Positions 17,261-26,700 of a stretch of DNA of 35,224 nucleotides are shown here, in pieces; position 1 is the stretch's first letter; every line of letters begins with the position of its first letter. The notes under the pieces were generated by a model that was given only the letters and a program-made list of their open reading frames with translations, did no database searches and had not been told where the DNA came from. The DNA lies in the NCBI GenBank assembly GCA_035649275.1, contig DASRJW010000138.1:1-35224 (forward strand), written 5' to 3'. The position numbers and the translations under genes were made by a program. This stretch comes from Candidatus Krumholzibacteriia bacterium. GTDB lineage: Bacteria; Krumholzibacteriota; Krumholzibacteriia; G020349025.

Positions 17261-17295
17261 CCGCGGCCAGCCGCGGAGCGAGTTGCTGGCCGCGG
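17261..17295. other. Perfect 11-bp stem-loop between receiver and hybrid kinase genes
   Basis: CCGCGGCCAGC (17261-17271) and GCTGGCCGCGG (17285-17295) form an 11-bp perfect stem with a 13-base loop. It lies just after the receiver stop codon. There is no T-tract, so a classical intrinsic terminator is unlikely; it may act as an mRNA processing or stability element or a partial attenuator. Confidence 0.45.
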
Positions 17296-17320
17296 AGTCT
17301 CCGGCCGGAAGGACGCAGCG

Positions 17321-18544
17321 ATGCTCGATCGACGGGCCCATGATCGAGTGCCCGGGGCCGCTCCGGCAGCGCCCACCGCAGCGGGTGCAGAACTCCGGCT
17401 GCTGCTGCTGGAAGATGCCGCCACCGACGCCGAGCTGGTGCAGGCGGAGCTCCGCCGCGCTGGGCTGCGCTTCACCTGGCGGCGGGTCGAAGACCGCCGC
17501 AGCTTCCTGCAGGAGCTCGACGATTTCCTCCCCGACGCGATCTTGGCGGACTATCTCCTGCCACAGTTCTCCGCCCTCGAAGCCCTGGAGCTGCTTCGCG
17601 GGCGAGGTGCCCAGGTCCCCTTCATCCTGGTGACGGGAACGCAGACCGAGGAGATCGCGGTGGAGTGCATGCGCGCCGGCGCAGACGATTACATCTTGAA
17701 GGGCAGCCTCACTCGTTTGCCCGCGGCGCTGCTTCAGGCCCTGCGCAAGGGGGAAATGGAGCGCGAGAAGACGCGCGCCGAAGACGAGCTGCAGCAGGCG
17801 CAGCTGCAGCTGCTGCAGGCGGCGAAGTTGGAGTCTGTGGGGCGCCTCGCTGCAGGGGTCGCTCACGAGGTCAAGAACCCGCTCACGACCTTGCTCATGG
17901 GCGTCGAATACCTCCAAAGGCACCTGGTCGATGCAGGCCCGGAGATGGTCGACGTCCTGCGCGACATGGAGGAAGCGGTCAAGCGCGGGAACCAGGTCAT
18001 CCTCGGTCTCCTGGACTTCTCGGCGCCGCGGGCCTTGGAGTTGCAACAGGAGAAACTCGAGGAGCTCATCGAGGAGTCCCTGGCGCTCGTGAAGCACGAA
18101 TGTGTGAAGACTCGGACGACCATCGTGCGGCTGCTGGCGCCGGACTTGCCGCTTCTGAAGCTCGACCGCAACAAGATCGAGCAGGTGTTCGTCAACCTGT
18201 TCTTGAATGCCATGCAGGCGATGCCGGAGGGCGGCACGCTCACCGTGCGCGCCCATGCCACCGGTCGGGCCGAACCCCCGGCCCGTTGCCAAGTCATGGT
18301 GCAGGTGGAGGACACGGGCGTCGGCATCCCGGCGGAGAATCTGCCACGGATCTTCGAACCTTTCTTCACCACCAAGCGCGCGCGCCGCGCCGCCGGCCTC
18401 GGGCTGGCCGTGGTGCGGAGGATCGTGGACATGCACAGGGGCACGATTCAGGTAGGCAACCGCACGGAAGGGGGCGTCCGCGTGACCCTGGGATTTGGCT
18501 GCGACGACAACGATCGCCCTACGGGCGCCGGCGAAGGGAGCTGA
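17321..18544 (+). CDS. Hybrid receiver-histidine kinase (NtrB-like transmitter)
   Basis: A 407-residue cytoplasmic protein. The N-terminal receiver (about 24-145) has LLLLEDAATDAEL, phospho-acceptor Asp77 in AILADYLLP and Lys in YILKGS. A coiled-coil linker (about 145-170, Glu/Gln-rich) leads to a HisKA domain with His182 in AAGVAHEVKNPLTTL, the NtrB/AtoS type. The HATPase has N box FVNLFLNAMQAM, G1 VEDTGVGIP and a GLGLAVV box. A receiver placed before a transmitter without membrane segments usually means the kinase is controlled by phosphorylation from another kinase, here plausibly the CHASE8 kinase upstream. Its stop overlaps the start of the next receiver by one base (TGATG), so the next protein is its likely target (inference). 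Confidence 0.92.
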   Translation: MLDRRAHDRVPGAAPAAPTAAGAELRLLLLEDAATDAELVQAELRRAGLRFTWRRVEDRRSFLQELDDFLPDAILADYLLPQFSALEALELLRGRGAQVPFILVTGTQTEEIAVECMRAGADDYILKGSLTRLPAALLQALRKGEMEREKTRAEDELQQAQLQLLQAAKLESVGRLAAGVAHEVKNPLTTLLMGVEYLQRHLVDAGPEMVDVLRDMEEAVKRGNQVILGLLDFSAPRALELQQEKLEELIEESLALVKHECVKTRTTIVRLLAPDLPLLKLDRNKIEQVFVNLFLNAMQAMPEGGTLTVRAHATGRAEPPARCQVMVQVEDTGVGIPAENLPRIFEPFFTTKRARRAAGLGLAVVRRIVDMHRGTIQVGNRTEGGVRVTLGFGCDDNDRPTGAGEGS

Positions 18545-18909
18545 TGACGACGAAGCGGATCCTGGTGCTGGACGACGAGGTGAGCATGACGAGGCTGTTG
18601 AAGCTCCACCTCGAGGACACGGGCCGTTACGAGGTCCGGGTGGAGAACCACGCACACCGGGCGCTGCCTGCGGCGCTGGAGTTTCGCCCCGATCTCATCC
18701 TCCTGGATCTCGTCATGCCGGAGATGGGAGGCGAGGAGATCTTCAAGGCTCTCCGCGCCCGCGACGAACTGCGTCGCGTTCCGGTGTTGCTGCTCACCGC
18801 CAGCGGGCAGGACCAGCAAAGAACCCACGGCGTCGCGGGGCTGCCTTGGATCTCGAAGCCGGTGCGAGCCGGGGAGCTGATCGAGCACATCGATCGTCAA
18901 CTGGCCTGA
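18544..18909 (+). CDS. Single-domain response regulator
   Basis: A 121-residue receiver-only protein (CheY/Spo0F-like). Acidic pocket residues are Asp10/Asp11 (LVLDDE), phospho-acceptor Asp55 (LILLDLVMPEMGG), switch Thr in LLLTAS and Lys in WISKPV. It has no DNA-binding or enzymatic output domain. The start overlaps the stop of the hybrid kinase, so translation is coupled and it is the probable phosphate acceptor of that kinase. The segment between the switch Thr and the Lys (GQDQQRTHGVAGLPW) is somewhat shorter than in CheY, which may affect output-face binding. Confidence 0.9.
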   Translation: MTTKRILVLDDEVSMTRLLKLHLEDTGRYEVRVENHAHRALPAALEFRPDLILLDLVMPEMGGEEIFKALRARDELRRVPVLLLTASGQDQQRTHGVAGLPWISKPVRAGELIEHIDRQLA

Positions 18910-18939
18910 AGGAGACCGCCGCCGGCGGACAGAGGTACG

Positions 18940-19629
18940 ATGAGGATCTTGGTCGCCGAGGACGACACCGGGGTGGCCGGTTTCATCCGGCGCGGACTGA
19001 AGGAGCAGCAGTTTGCCGTGGACGTGGTGGCCGACGGCGAAGATGCCCTGCACCTGGCAAAGACACAGTCCTACGACGCCATCGTCCTCGACCTGCTGCT
19101 CCCCGGTCGGAACGGCCTGGAGGTTTTGCGTGAGCTGCGGCAGGCGGGGAACTCTGCGCCGGTCCTGATCCTCACTGCCAAGGGCAACGTGGAGAGCAAA
19201 GTGGCTGGCTTGAACGCCGGGGCCGACGATTACTTGACCAAACCTTTCCACTTCGAGGAGCTGCTGGCACGCCTGCGAGCCCTGCTTCGCCGTCAGGGTC
19301 CGGCGACGCCTACGGTGCTGCGCTTGGCGGACCTCGAAGTCGATCAGCTGCGTCACGCAGTCGGCCGGGGTGGGAAGAAGCTGGACCTGACCCACCGGGA
19401 ATACGAGGTCCTGGAATTCCTCATGCGGCACGCCGGAAACATCGTGACCCGGACGATGCTCATGGAGCACGTGTGGGAATACAACTTCGACCCCATGTCC
19501 AACGTCGTCGACGTCCACATTTCGCGTCTGCGCAGCAAGGTCGATGGCGGCTTCTCCCTCAAGCTGCTACACACGATTCGTGGCACCGGTTACAGCCTGC
19601 GTCTGCCCGATGACAACGAGGACGGCTAG
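18940..19629 (+). CDS. OmpR/PhoB-family response regulator
   Basis: A 229-residue transcription factor. The receiver domain (1-120) has Asp8/Asp9, phospho-acceptor Asp51 in IVLDLLLPGRNG, Thr in LILTAK and Lys in YLTKPF. The winged-helix DNA-binding domain (about 130-222) has the typical LDLTHREYEVLEFLM start, recognition-helix region SNVVDVHISRLRSKVD and wing HTIRGTGYSLR. The gene closely resembles regulators of the CusR/CopR-QseB type, which normally sit directly before a membrane kinase. Here no kinase follows; the next gene is a surface protein. It ends the two-component cluster and lies 30 bases after the previous receiver, so it may take its input from one of the two upstream kinases (inference). 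Confidence 0.93.
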   Translation: MRILVAEDDTGVAGFIRRGLKEQQFAVDVVADGEDALHLAKTQSYDAIVLDLLLPGRNGLEVLRELRQAGNSAPVLILTAKGNVESKVAGLNAGADDYLTKPFHFEELLARLRALLRRQGPATPTVLRLADLEVDQLRHAVGRGGKKLDLTHREYEVLEFLMRHAGNIVTRTMLMEHVWEYNFDPMSNVVDVHISRLRSKVDGGFSLKLLHTIRGTGYSLRLPDDNEDG

Positions 19630-19735
19630 AGGCGCGACCCGATGCCCGCCGCTCCTCTGGCACCGCGCTTCATGAAGAAGCCTTAATGCCTGCCCGAGCG
19701 GCCCCCTGGTACTATCTCCGCGGAGGTCGATCCAT

Positions 19736-21412
19736 ATGCCAGCCTTGGCAGCGCTCGCCGCGTGCCGCCGTTCCGTCACCGGCGCCGCGCTCATCGCCTC
19801 TGTCACGCTCTCTCCGGGCGGGCTTCTCGCCGCGGTGATCCAGGTTCCTGGCCAGCACACCACCATCCAATCCGGGATCGCTGCTGCCGCCCCCGGCGAC
19901 ACGGTTCTGGTCGCGAACGGGACCTACACCGGCGCCGGTAACCGCGACCTCTCGTTCGGCGGCAAGAACATCGTCGTGCGCTCCGCCGGCGGCCCCGCGT
20001 CGTGCTTTATCGACGCCGGCAACGCCGGCCGCGGTTTCGTCTTCACGGGCGCCGAGCCACCCAGCGCCCGCCTCGAGGGTTTCACCATCACGCGCGGTTT
20101 CCACGCGAGCGCCGGTGGCGGCATCTATGTCTCCGGCAGCAACGTGACCATCGCCGACTGCATCGTGGTGAACAACGGCACGGGCCAGGGTGCCGCCGGT
20201 ACCTCCGGTGTGCCAGGGGGCGACGGCGGCGACGGCGGCGGCGCTTACGTCACCAGCGGGGCGCCGACTTTCCTGCGCTGTACCATCGATGCCAACCACA
20301 CCGGCGCCGGCGGCGCCGGCTACGTCAGCGCTTCCGGCCCCGGCGGGAGCTCCGGAGGTCACGGGGGTTCCGGCGGCGGCATCCACGTCGGCCTGGGCTG
20401 TGCGGTCAAGCTCACGAACTGCATCGTCACCGGGAACACGAGCGGCGCCGGCGGCCAAGGTGGAAGCTCGGTCGTGTGTGTGCCGCCTCTTGGCTGCCAG
20501 ACGTTCGGGGAGAACGGCGGCAGGGGCGGCGACGGCGCCGGTCTCTACAACGAATCGATGGTGGAAGCGGTGAACTGCTTGTTCGCAGGCAACCAGACCG
20601 GACAAGGCGGCGCCGCAGGTTTCGGCTCCGGCCTGCCGTTGCCGAGCCCGGGGCGCGGCGGCGACGGCGCCGCCTGGCATGGTGGGTTGGTCGACAGCAA
20701 GGTCGTCAATTGCACCGTGGCCGCCAACCTCGCGGCGCCGGCCGGTCCAGCCGGGCAGCCCGCCGGCACAGGCGGCGGCATTCTCGGCAGTCCCACCGTC
20801 GTCAACTCGATCCTCTGGGGTAACAACTCTACGGCAGTTGGTCCGCTGGCCCAAGTCACCTACAGCGACATCGAGGGCGGTTTCGCAGGGACCGGCAACC
20901 TTGCCGTCGATCCGCTCTTCGTCGCCCCTCTCGGCGGCAACTTCCGTCTCCAGACCTTCTCGCCCTGCGTCGACGCGGGCAACAATGCCGCGGTGCCGGT
21001 CGGCTCGACGACGGATCTGGATGGCCACCCCCGCATCGTCGACGGCAACTTGAACGGGACGGCCGAAGTCGACATGGGGGCCTACGACATGGACCCCAAG
21101 ACGAGCGGGACCGGCGCGGAGTGGATGGTGCCGACGGCCATCGTCGCCGCCTTCGAGCCCGCCAACGGCGGCCCCGTGCGCGTCCACTATCGTATCGGTC
21201 CGCTCGGAGCCACGGCCCGGCTGGACGTCTACGACGTCACCGGACGCCACGTTGCAGTCCTGGCGCAGGAATGGCACGCTGCCGGCGAATATACGCGCCG
21301 GTGGGAGCGCCGGACCGCCGCCGGAACGCCCGCGGCCCGAGGGATCTACTTCGTCCACCTGTCGGCGGCCGGGGTGCAAGACACCAAGAAGCTCCTTCTC
21401 CTCCGGCGTTGA
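19736..21412 (+). CDS. Secreted right-handed parallel beta-helix protein with sorting domain
   Basis: A 558-residue exported protein. The signal peptide is about 1-33. The N-terminal part of the helix starts with HTTIQSGIAAAAPGDTVLVANGTY, as in pectate-lyase-fold and polymorphic membrane proteins. Repeated N-C-x-V / ADCIVVNN-type coils alternate with glycine-rich insertions (GGDGGDGGG, GGRGGDGAG). A choice-of-anchor Q-type segment, NLAVDPLFVAPLGGNFRL...SPCVDAGN, closes the helix near residues 395-425, and a FlgD-like sorting domain (about 465-558) ends in KKLLLLRR. No lyase catalytic residues could be assigned, so a surface or adhesive role is as likely as polysaccharide cleavage. ATG 19736 has GGAGGT eight bases upstream. 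Confidence 0.9.
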   Translation: MPALAALAACRRSVTGAALIASVTLSPGGLLAAVIQVPGQHTTIQSGIAAAAPGDTVLVANGTYTGAGNRDLSFGGKNIVVRSAGGPASCFIDAGNAGRGFVFTGAEPPSARLEGFTITRGFHASAGGGIYVSGSNVTIADCIVVNNGTGQGAAGTSGVPGGDGGDGGGAYVTSGAPTFLRCTIDANHTGAGGAGYVSASGPGGSSGGHGGSGGGIHVGLGCAVKLTNCIVTGNTSGAGGQGGSSVVCVPPLGCQTFGENGGRGGDGAGLYNESMVEAVNCLFAGNQTGQGGAAGFGSGLPLPSPGRGGDGAAWHGGLVDSKVVNCTVAANLAAPAGPAGQPAGTGGGILGSPTVVNSILWGNNSTAVGPLAQVTYSDIEGGFAGTGNLAVDPLFVAPLGGNFRLQTFSPCVDAGNNAAVPVGSTTDLDGHPRIVDGNLNGTAEVDMGAYDMDPKTSGTGAEWMVPTAIVAAFEPANGGPVRVHYRIGPLGATARLDVYDVTGRHVAVLAQEWHAAGEYTRRWERRTAAGTPAARGIYFVHLSAAGVQDTKKLLLLRR

Positions 21413-21462
21413 GCTGTCTCCCTCGGCCGATTCGAATCGAGACGCCCCGGCCCCGGAGGAGC

Positions 21463-23559
21463 ATGGAGTCCTGCGCCGGAACCCCGAGCCCATCGCTGCG
21501 CCCGCACATCAGGGGCTGGAAGTCTCGGATCACCCCGATGGTTCTCGCCTTGCTGCTCCTTGCGGCGGCTCGCCTGCCGAGGTTGGGCGCCCAAGAAACG
21601 CCGGCCCAGGGAACTCTACCCAAGGATCTCTCCGAGCTCAGCCTGGAAGAGCTGATGGAGATCGAGGTCACGAGCGTCTCCCGCCGCGAGGAGCCGTTGT
21701 TCGAGGCGGCGGCGGCGATCTACGTCCTCACCGCCGAGGATCTGCGCCGGAGCGGCGCCACCAGCGTTGCCGAAGCGCTGCGCCTCGTCCCCGGCCTGCA
21801 GGTCGCCAGGACCAACGCCAGCCAGTGGGCCATCACAGCTCGGGGCTTCAACGGCGTGTTCGCGAACATGCTCTTGGCGCTGATCGACGGCCGCAGCATC
21901 TACACGCCGCTCTTCGGCGGCATCTATTGGGACGTTCAGGACGTCCCGCTGGAAGACATCGATCGTATCGAGATCATCCGTGGTCCGGGCGCCACCTTGT
22001 GGGGGGCCAACGCCGTCAATGGCGTGATCAATATCCGCACCAAGAGCGCCGCGCAGATTCAGGGCTGGTCCGTCGGCGCGGGTGGAGGCACGGAGGAGCT
22101 TTTCATGGGGAACGCGCGCTATAGCGGGCGGATCGCCACGGGACTCCACGCCAAGGCCTGGGTGCAGTACCACGAACACGACGATTTCGTCGAACCGGAC
22201 GGACAGGATGCTGCCGATGGCTGGGACCTCGGACATGGTGGTTTCGGCCTGGACTGGGCGCTGGGAGCCACCCACCTGCTGTCGTTCCAGGGGGAAATCT
22301 ACGCCGGCGACATGGGGAACACCATGACGCTCGCGACGCCCTCGCCGCCCTTCGTCGCCACTACCGAAAGCACCACCGAGGTCGGCGGTGGACACTTCCT
22401 GGGCAGGTGGGTCCAGGCGCAGTCGCCGCGCTCGCGCACGACGCTGCAGGGCACCTTCGATCGCACCGAGCGCCGGGGCCCTCTCCTGGATGAGGAACGC
22501 AACACGCTGGATTTCGACTTCGAGCACGAGCTCGGCGTGGCGAGCCGGCAGCAGCTGGTGTGGGGCTTGGGCTACAGGCTGACACGAGACGACATCGGCA
22601 ACAACTTCGTCTTCAGTCTCCAGCCGCCGCAACGCAGCGACGATCTCTTCAGCGCCTTCCTCCAGGACGAGATCGCTCTCGTTCCCCAGAGGCTCCGGCT
22701 CACGCTGGGATCGAAATTCGAGCACAACGAATACACCGGGTTCGAGGTCCAGCCGAGCGTGCGGCTGCTCGCCACACCGGACTCGCAACTCACCGCGTGG
22801 GGCGCCGTGTCGCGCGCCGTGCGCACGCCGACGCGGGTCGAGTCCGACGTGCGCCTGGTCGTCGGCGCTTTCCAGGACACGACGCTGCACCTCATCGCGC
22901 TCACCGGCAACCCGGAACTCGAATCGGACGAGCTCCTCGCCTGGGAGGCGGGTTTCCGCCTGCTGCCGGTGCCGTGGTTCTTCCTCGATACGGCAGCCTT
23001 CTACAACGACTACGACCAGCTGGTCACGGTGGAGCCCGAGTCCCCCCGCAGCGAAGGCACGCCGCCCCCTGCGCATGTCCTCCATCCCCTTCGCTTTGCC
23101 AACCTCGGCTCGGCCCGCACCTGGGGAGTGGAGGTGGTCGCGCACTGGCAGGCGACGGAGCGCGTGCGTTTCCACGCCGGCTACACCCGGCTCGAGGTGG
23201 ACATCGACCGCGATCCGTCCAGCCTGGACAGGAGTAGCGACGCCGCCGAGGCCAACGATCCGGAGCACCAGTTCCAGGTCCGATTGCAGCTCGATTTGCC
23301 CCAGCGCCTGGACCTAGACGCCGCGGTCTACTACGTGAGCGAGCTGCCCGGCGTCGAGGCGCTGCGACTCCCGGCCGTTCCCGCCTACACGCGGCTGGAT
23401 CTGCGACTCGAGTGGCGTGCGGCCCCGCAAGTGCAGCTCTGCGTCACCGGGCAGAATCTCCTCGAGCCGAAGCACCCGGAGTTCCGCGGCATCATCACCA
23501 GCTCCAGAGCCACCGAGGTGCAGCGCGGCGTCTACGCCAAGGCGTCTTGGCGCTACTGA
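21463..23559 (+). CDS. TonB-dependent outer-membrane receptor
   Basis: A 698-residue protein. The signal region contains MVLALLLLAAARLPRLGAQ (from residue 26). The mature N-terminus has LSELSLEELMEIEVTSVSR, the TonB-box-containing leader found in a receptor subfamily often encoded with YfiR-type proteins. The plug domain (about 75-200) shows IYVLTAEDLRRSG, LRLVPGLQVAR, ALIDGRSIYTPLFGG and IEIIRGPGATLWGANAVNGVINI. The rest is a 22-strand-type barrel with alternating aromatic strands, ending in VYAKASWRY with the terminal aromatic expected for BAM-dependent insertion. ATG 21463 has GGAGGAG just upstream. The ligand is not evident from sequence; siderophores, cobalamin or glycans are possible. 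Confidence 0.93.
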   Translation: MESCAGTPSPSLRPHIRGWKSRITPMVLALLLLAAARLPRLGAQETPAQGTLPKDLSELSLEELMEIEVTSVSRREEPLFEAAAAIYVLTAEDLRRSGATSVAEALRLVPGLQVARTNASQWAITARGFNGVFANMLLALIDGRSIYTPLFGGIYWDVQDVPLEDIDRIEIIRGPGATLWGANAVNGVINIRTKSAAQIQGWSVGAGGGTEELFMGNARYSGRIATGLHAKAWVQYHEHDDFVEPDGQDAADGWDLGHGGFGLDWALGATHLLSFQGEIYAGDMGNTMTLATPSPPFVATTESTTEVGGGHFLGRWVQAQSPRSRTTLQGTFDRTERRGPLLDEERNTLDFDFEHELGVASRQQLVWGLGYRLTRDDIGNNFVFSLQPPQRSDDLFSAFLQDEIALVPQRLRLTLGSKFEHNEYTGFEVQPSVRLLATPDSQLTAWGAVSRAVRTPTRVESDVRLVVGAFQDTTLHLIALTGNPELESDELLAWEAGFRLLPVPWFFLDTAAFYNDYDQLVTVEPESPRSEGTPPPAHVLHPLRFANLGSARTWGVEVVAHWQATERVRFHAGYTRLEVDIDRDPSSLDRSSDAAEANDPEHQFQVRLQLDLPQRLDLDAAVYYVSELPGVEALRLPAVPAYTRLDLRLEWRAAPQVQLCVTGQNLLEPKHPEFRGIITSSRATEVQRGVYAKASWRY

Positions 23560-23705
23560 GGTTCGTTGCCGTTTGGCAGCTCGAGTACGACCTCGGGTGA
23601 TTTTTCGCAATTCGTTTGTTCCCCTTTGTCATATGTTTTTGTGCTGCGCAAAATGACCCAATCGTTATTGTTGCGAAATCTCTGGGCATCATGCAAAAAT
23701 AAGCC
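23560..23705. promoter_or_regulatory. AT-rich intergenic island with an 8-bp inverted repeat
   Basis: This short region is clearly more AT-rich than its surroundings. TTTCGCAA (23603-23610) and TTGCGAAA (23671-23678) form a perfect inverted repeat 60 bases apart; allowing two extra T it extends to GATTT..CGCAA/TTGCGAAATC. A weak stem CGAG-TACGAC-CTCG followed by TTTTT (23601-23605) could terminate the receptor gene. The island probably contains the promoter of the following gene, but no clean -35/-10 pair was identified. Confidence 0.4.
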
Positions 23706-26700
23706 ATGGCGTCGGCAATCATGCCCAGCAGCTACGGGACGGCGCAGCATTGCCGGGAGCGCGGATCGCGCGCCGCACGCGCATTGCTGGTTTGCACACT
23801 CGTGTTTCTGCCTTGCACGCTGCTGGGTGCGCGCGCTTGGGGAGCAGGGGATGCAACCGGCGGCTCCAGGTCCATCGAAGCCAACGAGACCATCATCTTC
23901 TCGGTCACCGGCGACATCCCTTACAGCAACAGCGAAGTGACCGTCTTCCAAGAGCAGGTCGACGAGCACAATCTCTTCAGTCCCTCGGAGTTGTTGTTCC
24001 ATGTAGGCGACATCAAGTCGGGCAGCGAGAGCTGTTCCGAGTCGCGTTACCGTACCGTCGCCGATATTCTCAAATCCTCCGACGTGCCGGCGTACATCGT
24101 CCCGGGCGACAACGAGACCACCGATTGCTCGAGCCCATCCACAGGCATGACCTACTGGAACAGGTACTTCTTGGATCTCGAATTGAATTGGCCCTGCTCG
24201 TCTTCCACGTCGCGGCAGAGCGGGCGCCGGGAGAACTTCGCCTTCGTCAAGAAGGGGATCCTCTTCGTCGGCATCAACCTCGTGGGCGGGAGCAACTCCA
24301 GCACCATCATGCAAAACGACGCCAGCTGGGTGAGCCAACAGCTGCAGCAGCAGGTTGCCAACGTGCGCGGCGCCGTCATTGTCGCTCAGGCCGGCCCCGG
24401 GGGCAATCGCAGCACCTTCTTCACCCCCTTCGTCAGCGCCGCCAAGACCTTCGCCAAGCCCATTCTCTTCATCCACGGAGACGGCCACAGCTGGATCAAG
24501 GACAAGCCCTTCTCCGCCAGCAACGTCACGCGCGTACAGGTCGAGGCGGGAGGGAATGAGATCCCGGTGCAGGTGACGGCGCCGCTGTCGTTGACGGACT
24601 TCGTGTTCCTGCGCAATCCATGGGACAGCCACTCGAGCCCCGTGTCCCGGCCCCCTTGCACGAGCGGGCCGCCCCCGACGCTCACGATCTCCGATGCCAG
24701 CGTCGATGAAGGGAATGCGGGCACGGTGAACGCCGTGTTCACGGTGACGCTGGCCAATCCGAGTGGCACGAGTGTGAGCGTGAACTACGCGACGGCGAAC
24801 GGGTCGGCGCAATCGAGCCAGGACTACACCTCGACGTCCGGCTCGCTCTCGTTCAGCGGCTCCACGACCTCGAGGACCGTCTCCGTGGTGATCCAGGGCG
24901 ATACCGTCGACGAAACCGACGAGACCTTCTTCGTGAACCTCTCGAGTCCGAGCAACGCCACGCTGGCCGACGGACAGGGCCTGGGGACGATCCGTGACGA
25001 CGACGGCGGCAGCACCCCGCCCGGAAGCACCGTCGTCCTCACGCCTGTCGCCGACGCCCACATCCTGGTGGGGAGCACGAGCAACTTTGGAAGCGCGACG
25101 GAGCTGCGCGTCAAAGCGGACGCCAGCATCTACCACGCCTATCTCAAGTTCCAGATCTCCGGCGTGGGCGCCGTACAGGCTGCTCACCTGCGTCTTTTCG
25201 TCACCGATGCCACGAGCGTCGCCGGCACCGTGCATTCCGTTTCGAACAACTATGAAGGTACGTCCACGGCGTGGCAGGAGTCGGGTCTGAACGGGAGCAA
25301 CGCCCCCAGCATCACCGCGCCGGCGCTCGCCTCGCTCGGGAGCACCGCGACGGGCACCTGGATCGAGTTCGACGTCAGCGCCGCGATCGCCGGCAACGGC
25401 ACTTACAGCTTGGCGCTGCAGAGCCCGGCCACCGACAGCGGCTATTACAGCTCGAAGGAAGGAACGAATCCGCCGCAGCTCGTGCTGGACCTGCAGAGCT
25501 CCACTCCGAGCAACTCGCCCCCCGTGGCGAGCAACGACAGCTATACCGTGGTCGAGGACAACGTTCTCAGCGTCACGGCACCGGGAGTGCTCGGCGACGA
25601 CAACGACCCCGACGGCGATCCGTTGACCGCGGTGGTGGTCACCTCCCCCGCCCACGGCAGCCTGTCTTTGCAGGGCAACGGTGCCTTCACCTACACGCCG
25701 CAGGCCAACTACAACGGCAGCGATGCCTTCACCTACGAAGCGCGGGATGGCCGGGGGGGCACGGACCAGGCCAACGTCGCCCTCACCGTGACGTCCCAGC
25801 CCGACGCACCGGTGGCGGCGGGGGAGAGCTACACCGTCCAGAGCGGCGGCAGTCTCGACATCCCCGCTCCGGGCGTGCTCGGGAATGACAGCGACGCCGA
25901 CGGAGATGCCCTGACGGCGGTGCTCGGCGCGAATGTGGCGCATGGCAGCCTGCTGCTGCGCAGCGACGGTTCCTTCACCTATTCGCCGAGTGCGGGCTTC
26001 AGCGGCTCGGACCAGTTCACCTACCGCGCCAGGGACGCCAGCCTGCAGAGCGTCGAGACCACGGTGGCGCTCTCCGTGAGCGGCTCTGGTTCTGGTTCGG
26101 GACCTGTCACCTTCAGGGACGTGCAGACGGGTGGCTCCATAGCTCTGGCCACGGTGTCCACCACCGGCACGGTGAGCGGTGTCGCGGGAGATCTCTTCCT
26201 CGCCTGCATCGGCACCAAGCCGAGCCGTAGCGTCACCGGCGTCAGCGGTCTCGGTCTCAGCTGGTCCCTTGTCCGAGCCCAGTGCGGTGGCCGTGGCCAG
26301 ACCGGCATCGAGATCTGGATGGCCCGCGGCACACCGAACCCCAGCAGCGTGACGGCAACGTTCGCCTCTTCGCCACAAGGCGCCACGATCGCAGTGGCCC
26401 GCTATGCCGGGAGCAATGCCTCGTCACCCATCGGGAACGTTGTCTCGGGGAACACGAACGGTGTGGGCGCGGCCTGCAGCAACGGCATCGACACGCCGTC
26501 CTATTCCTTCCCGGCTTCCACGCAAACTGGCATGACGCTCTTCGGAGCCATCTCGTGTCGGGATCATGCCCACACACCAGGGAGCGGTTGGACGGAGCGG
26601 GCGGAGTTCCACCACGGCGCGAGCGGCAGCGTGGCGGGAGTGGCCGTCGTCGACCGCCAGGCCGCCGCGAGTTCGCAAACGTTCGACGGCACCTTCGATG

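Noticed and set aside
17249-18655. 468-residue minus-strand open frame
   Set aside because: Antisense to the hybrid kinase, which has complete REC, HisKA and HATPase motifs.
19712-21493. 593-residue open frame antisense to the beta-helix gene
   Set aside because: Composition is Ala/Gly/Val/Arg repetitive without domain motifs; it mirrors the GC-rich codon pattern of the real gene on the other strand.
21616-23268. 550-residue minus-strand open frame
   Set aside because: Antisense to the TonB-dependent receptor; no domain signature.
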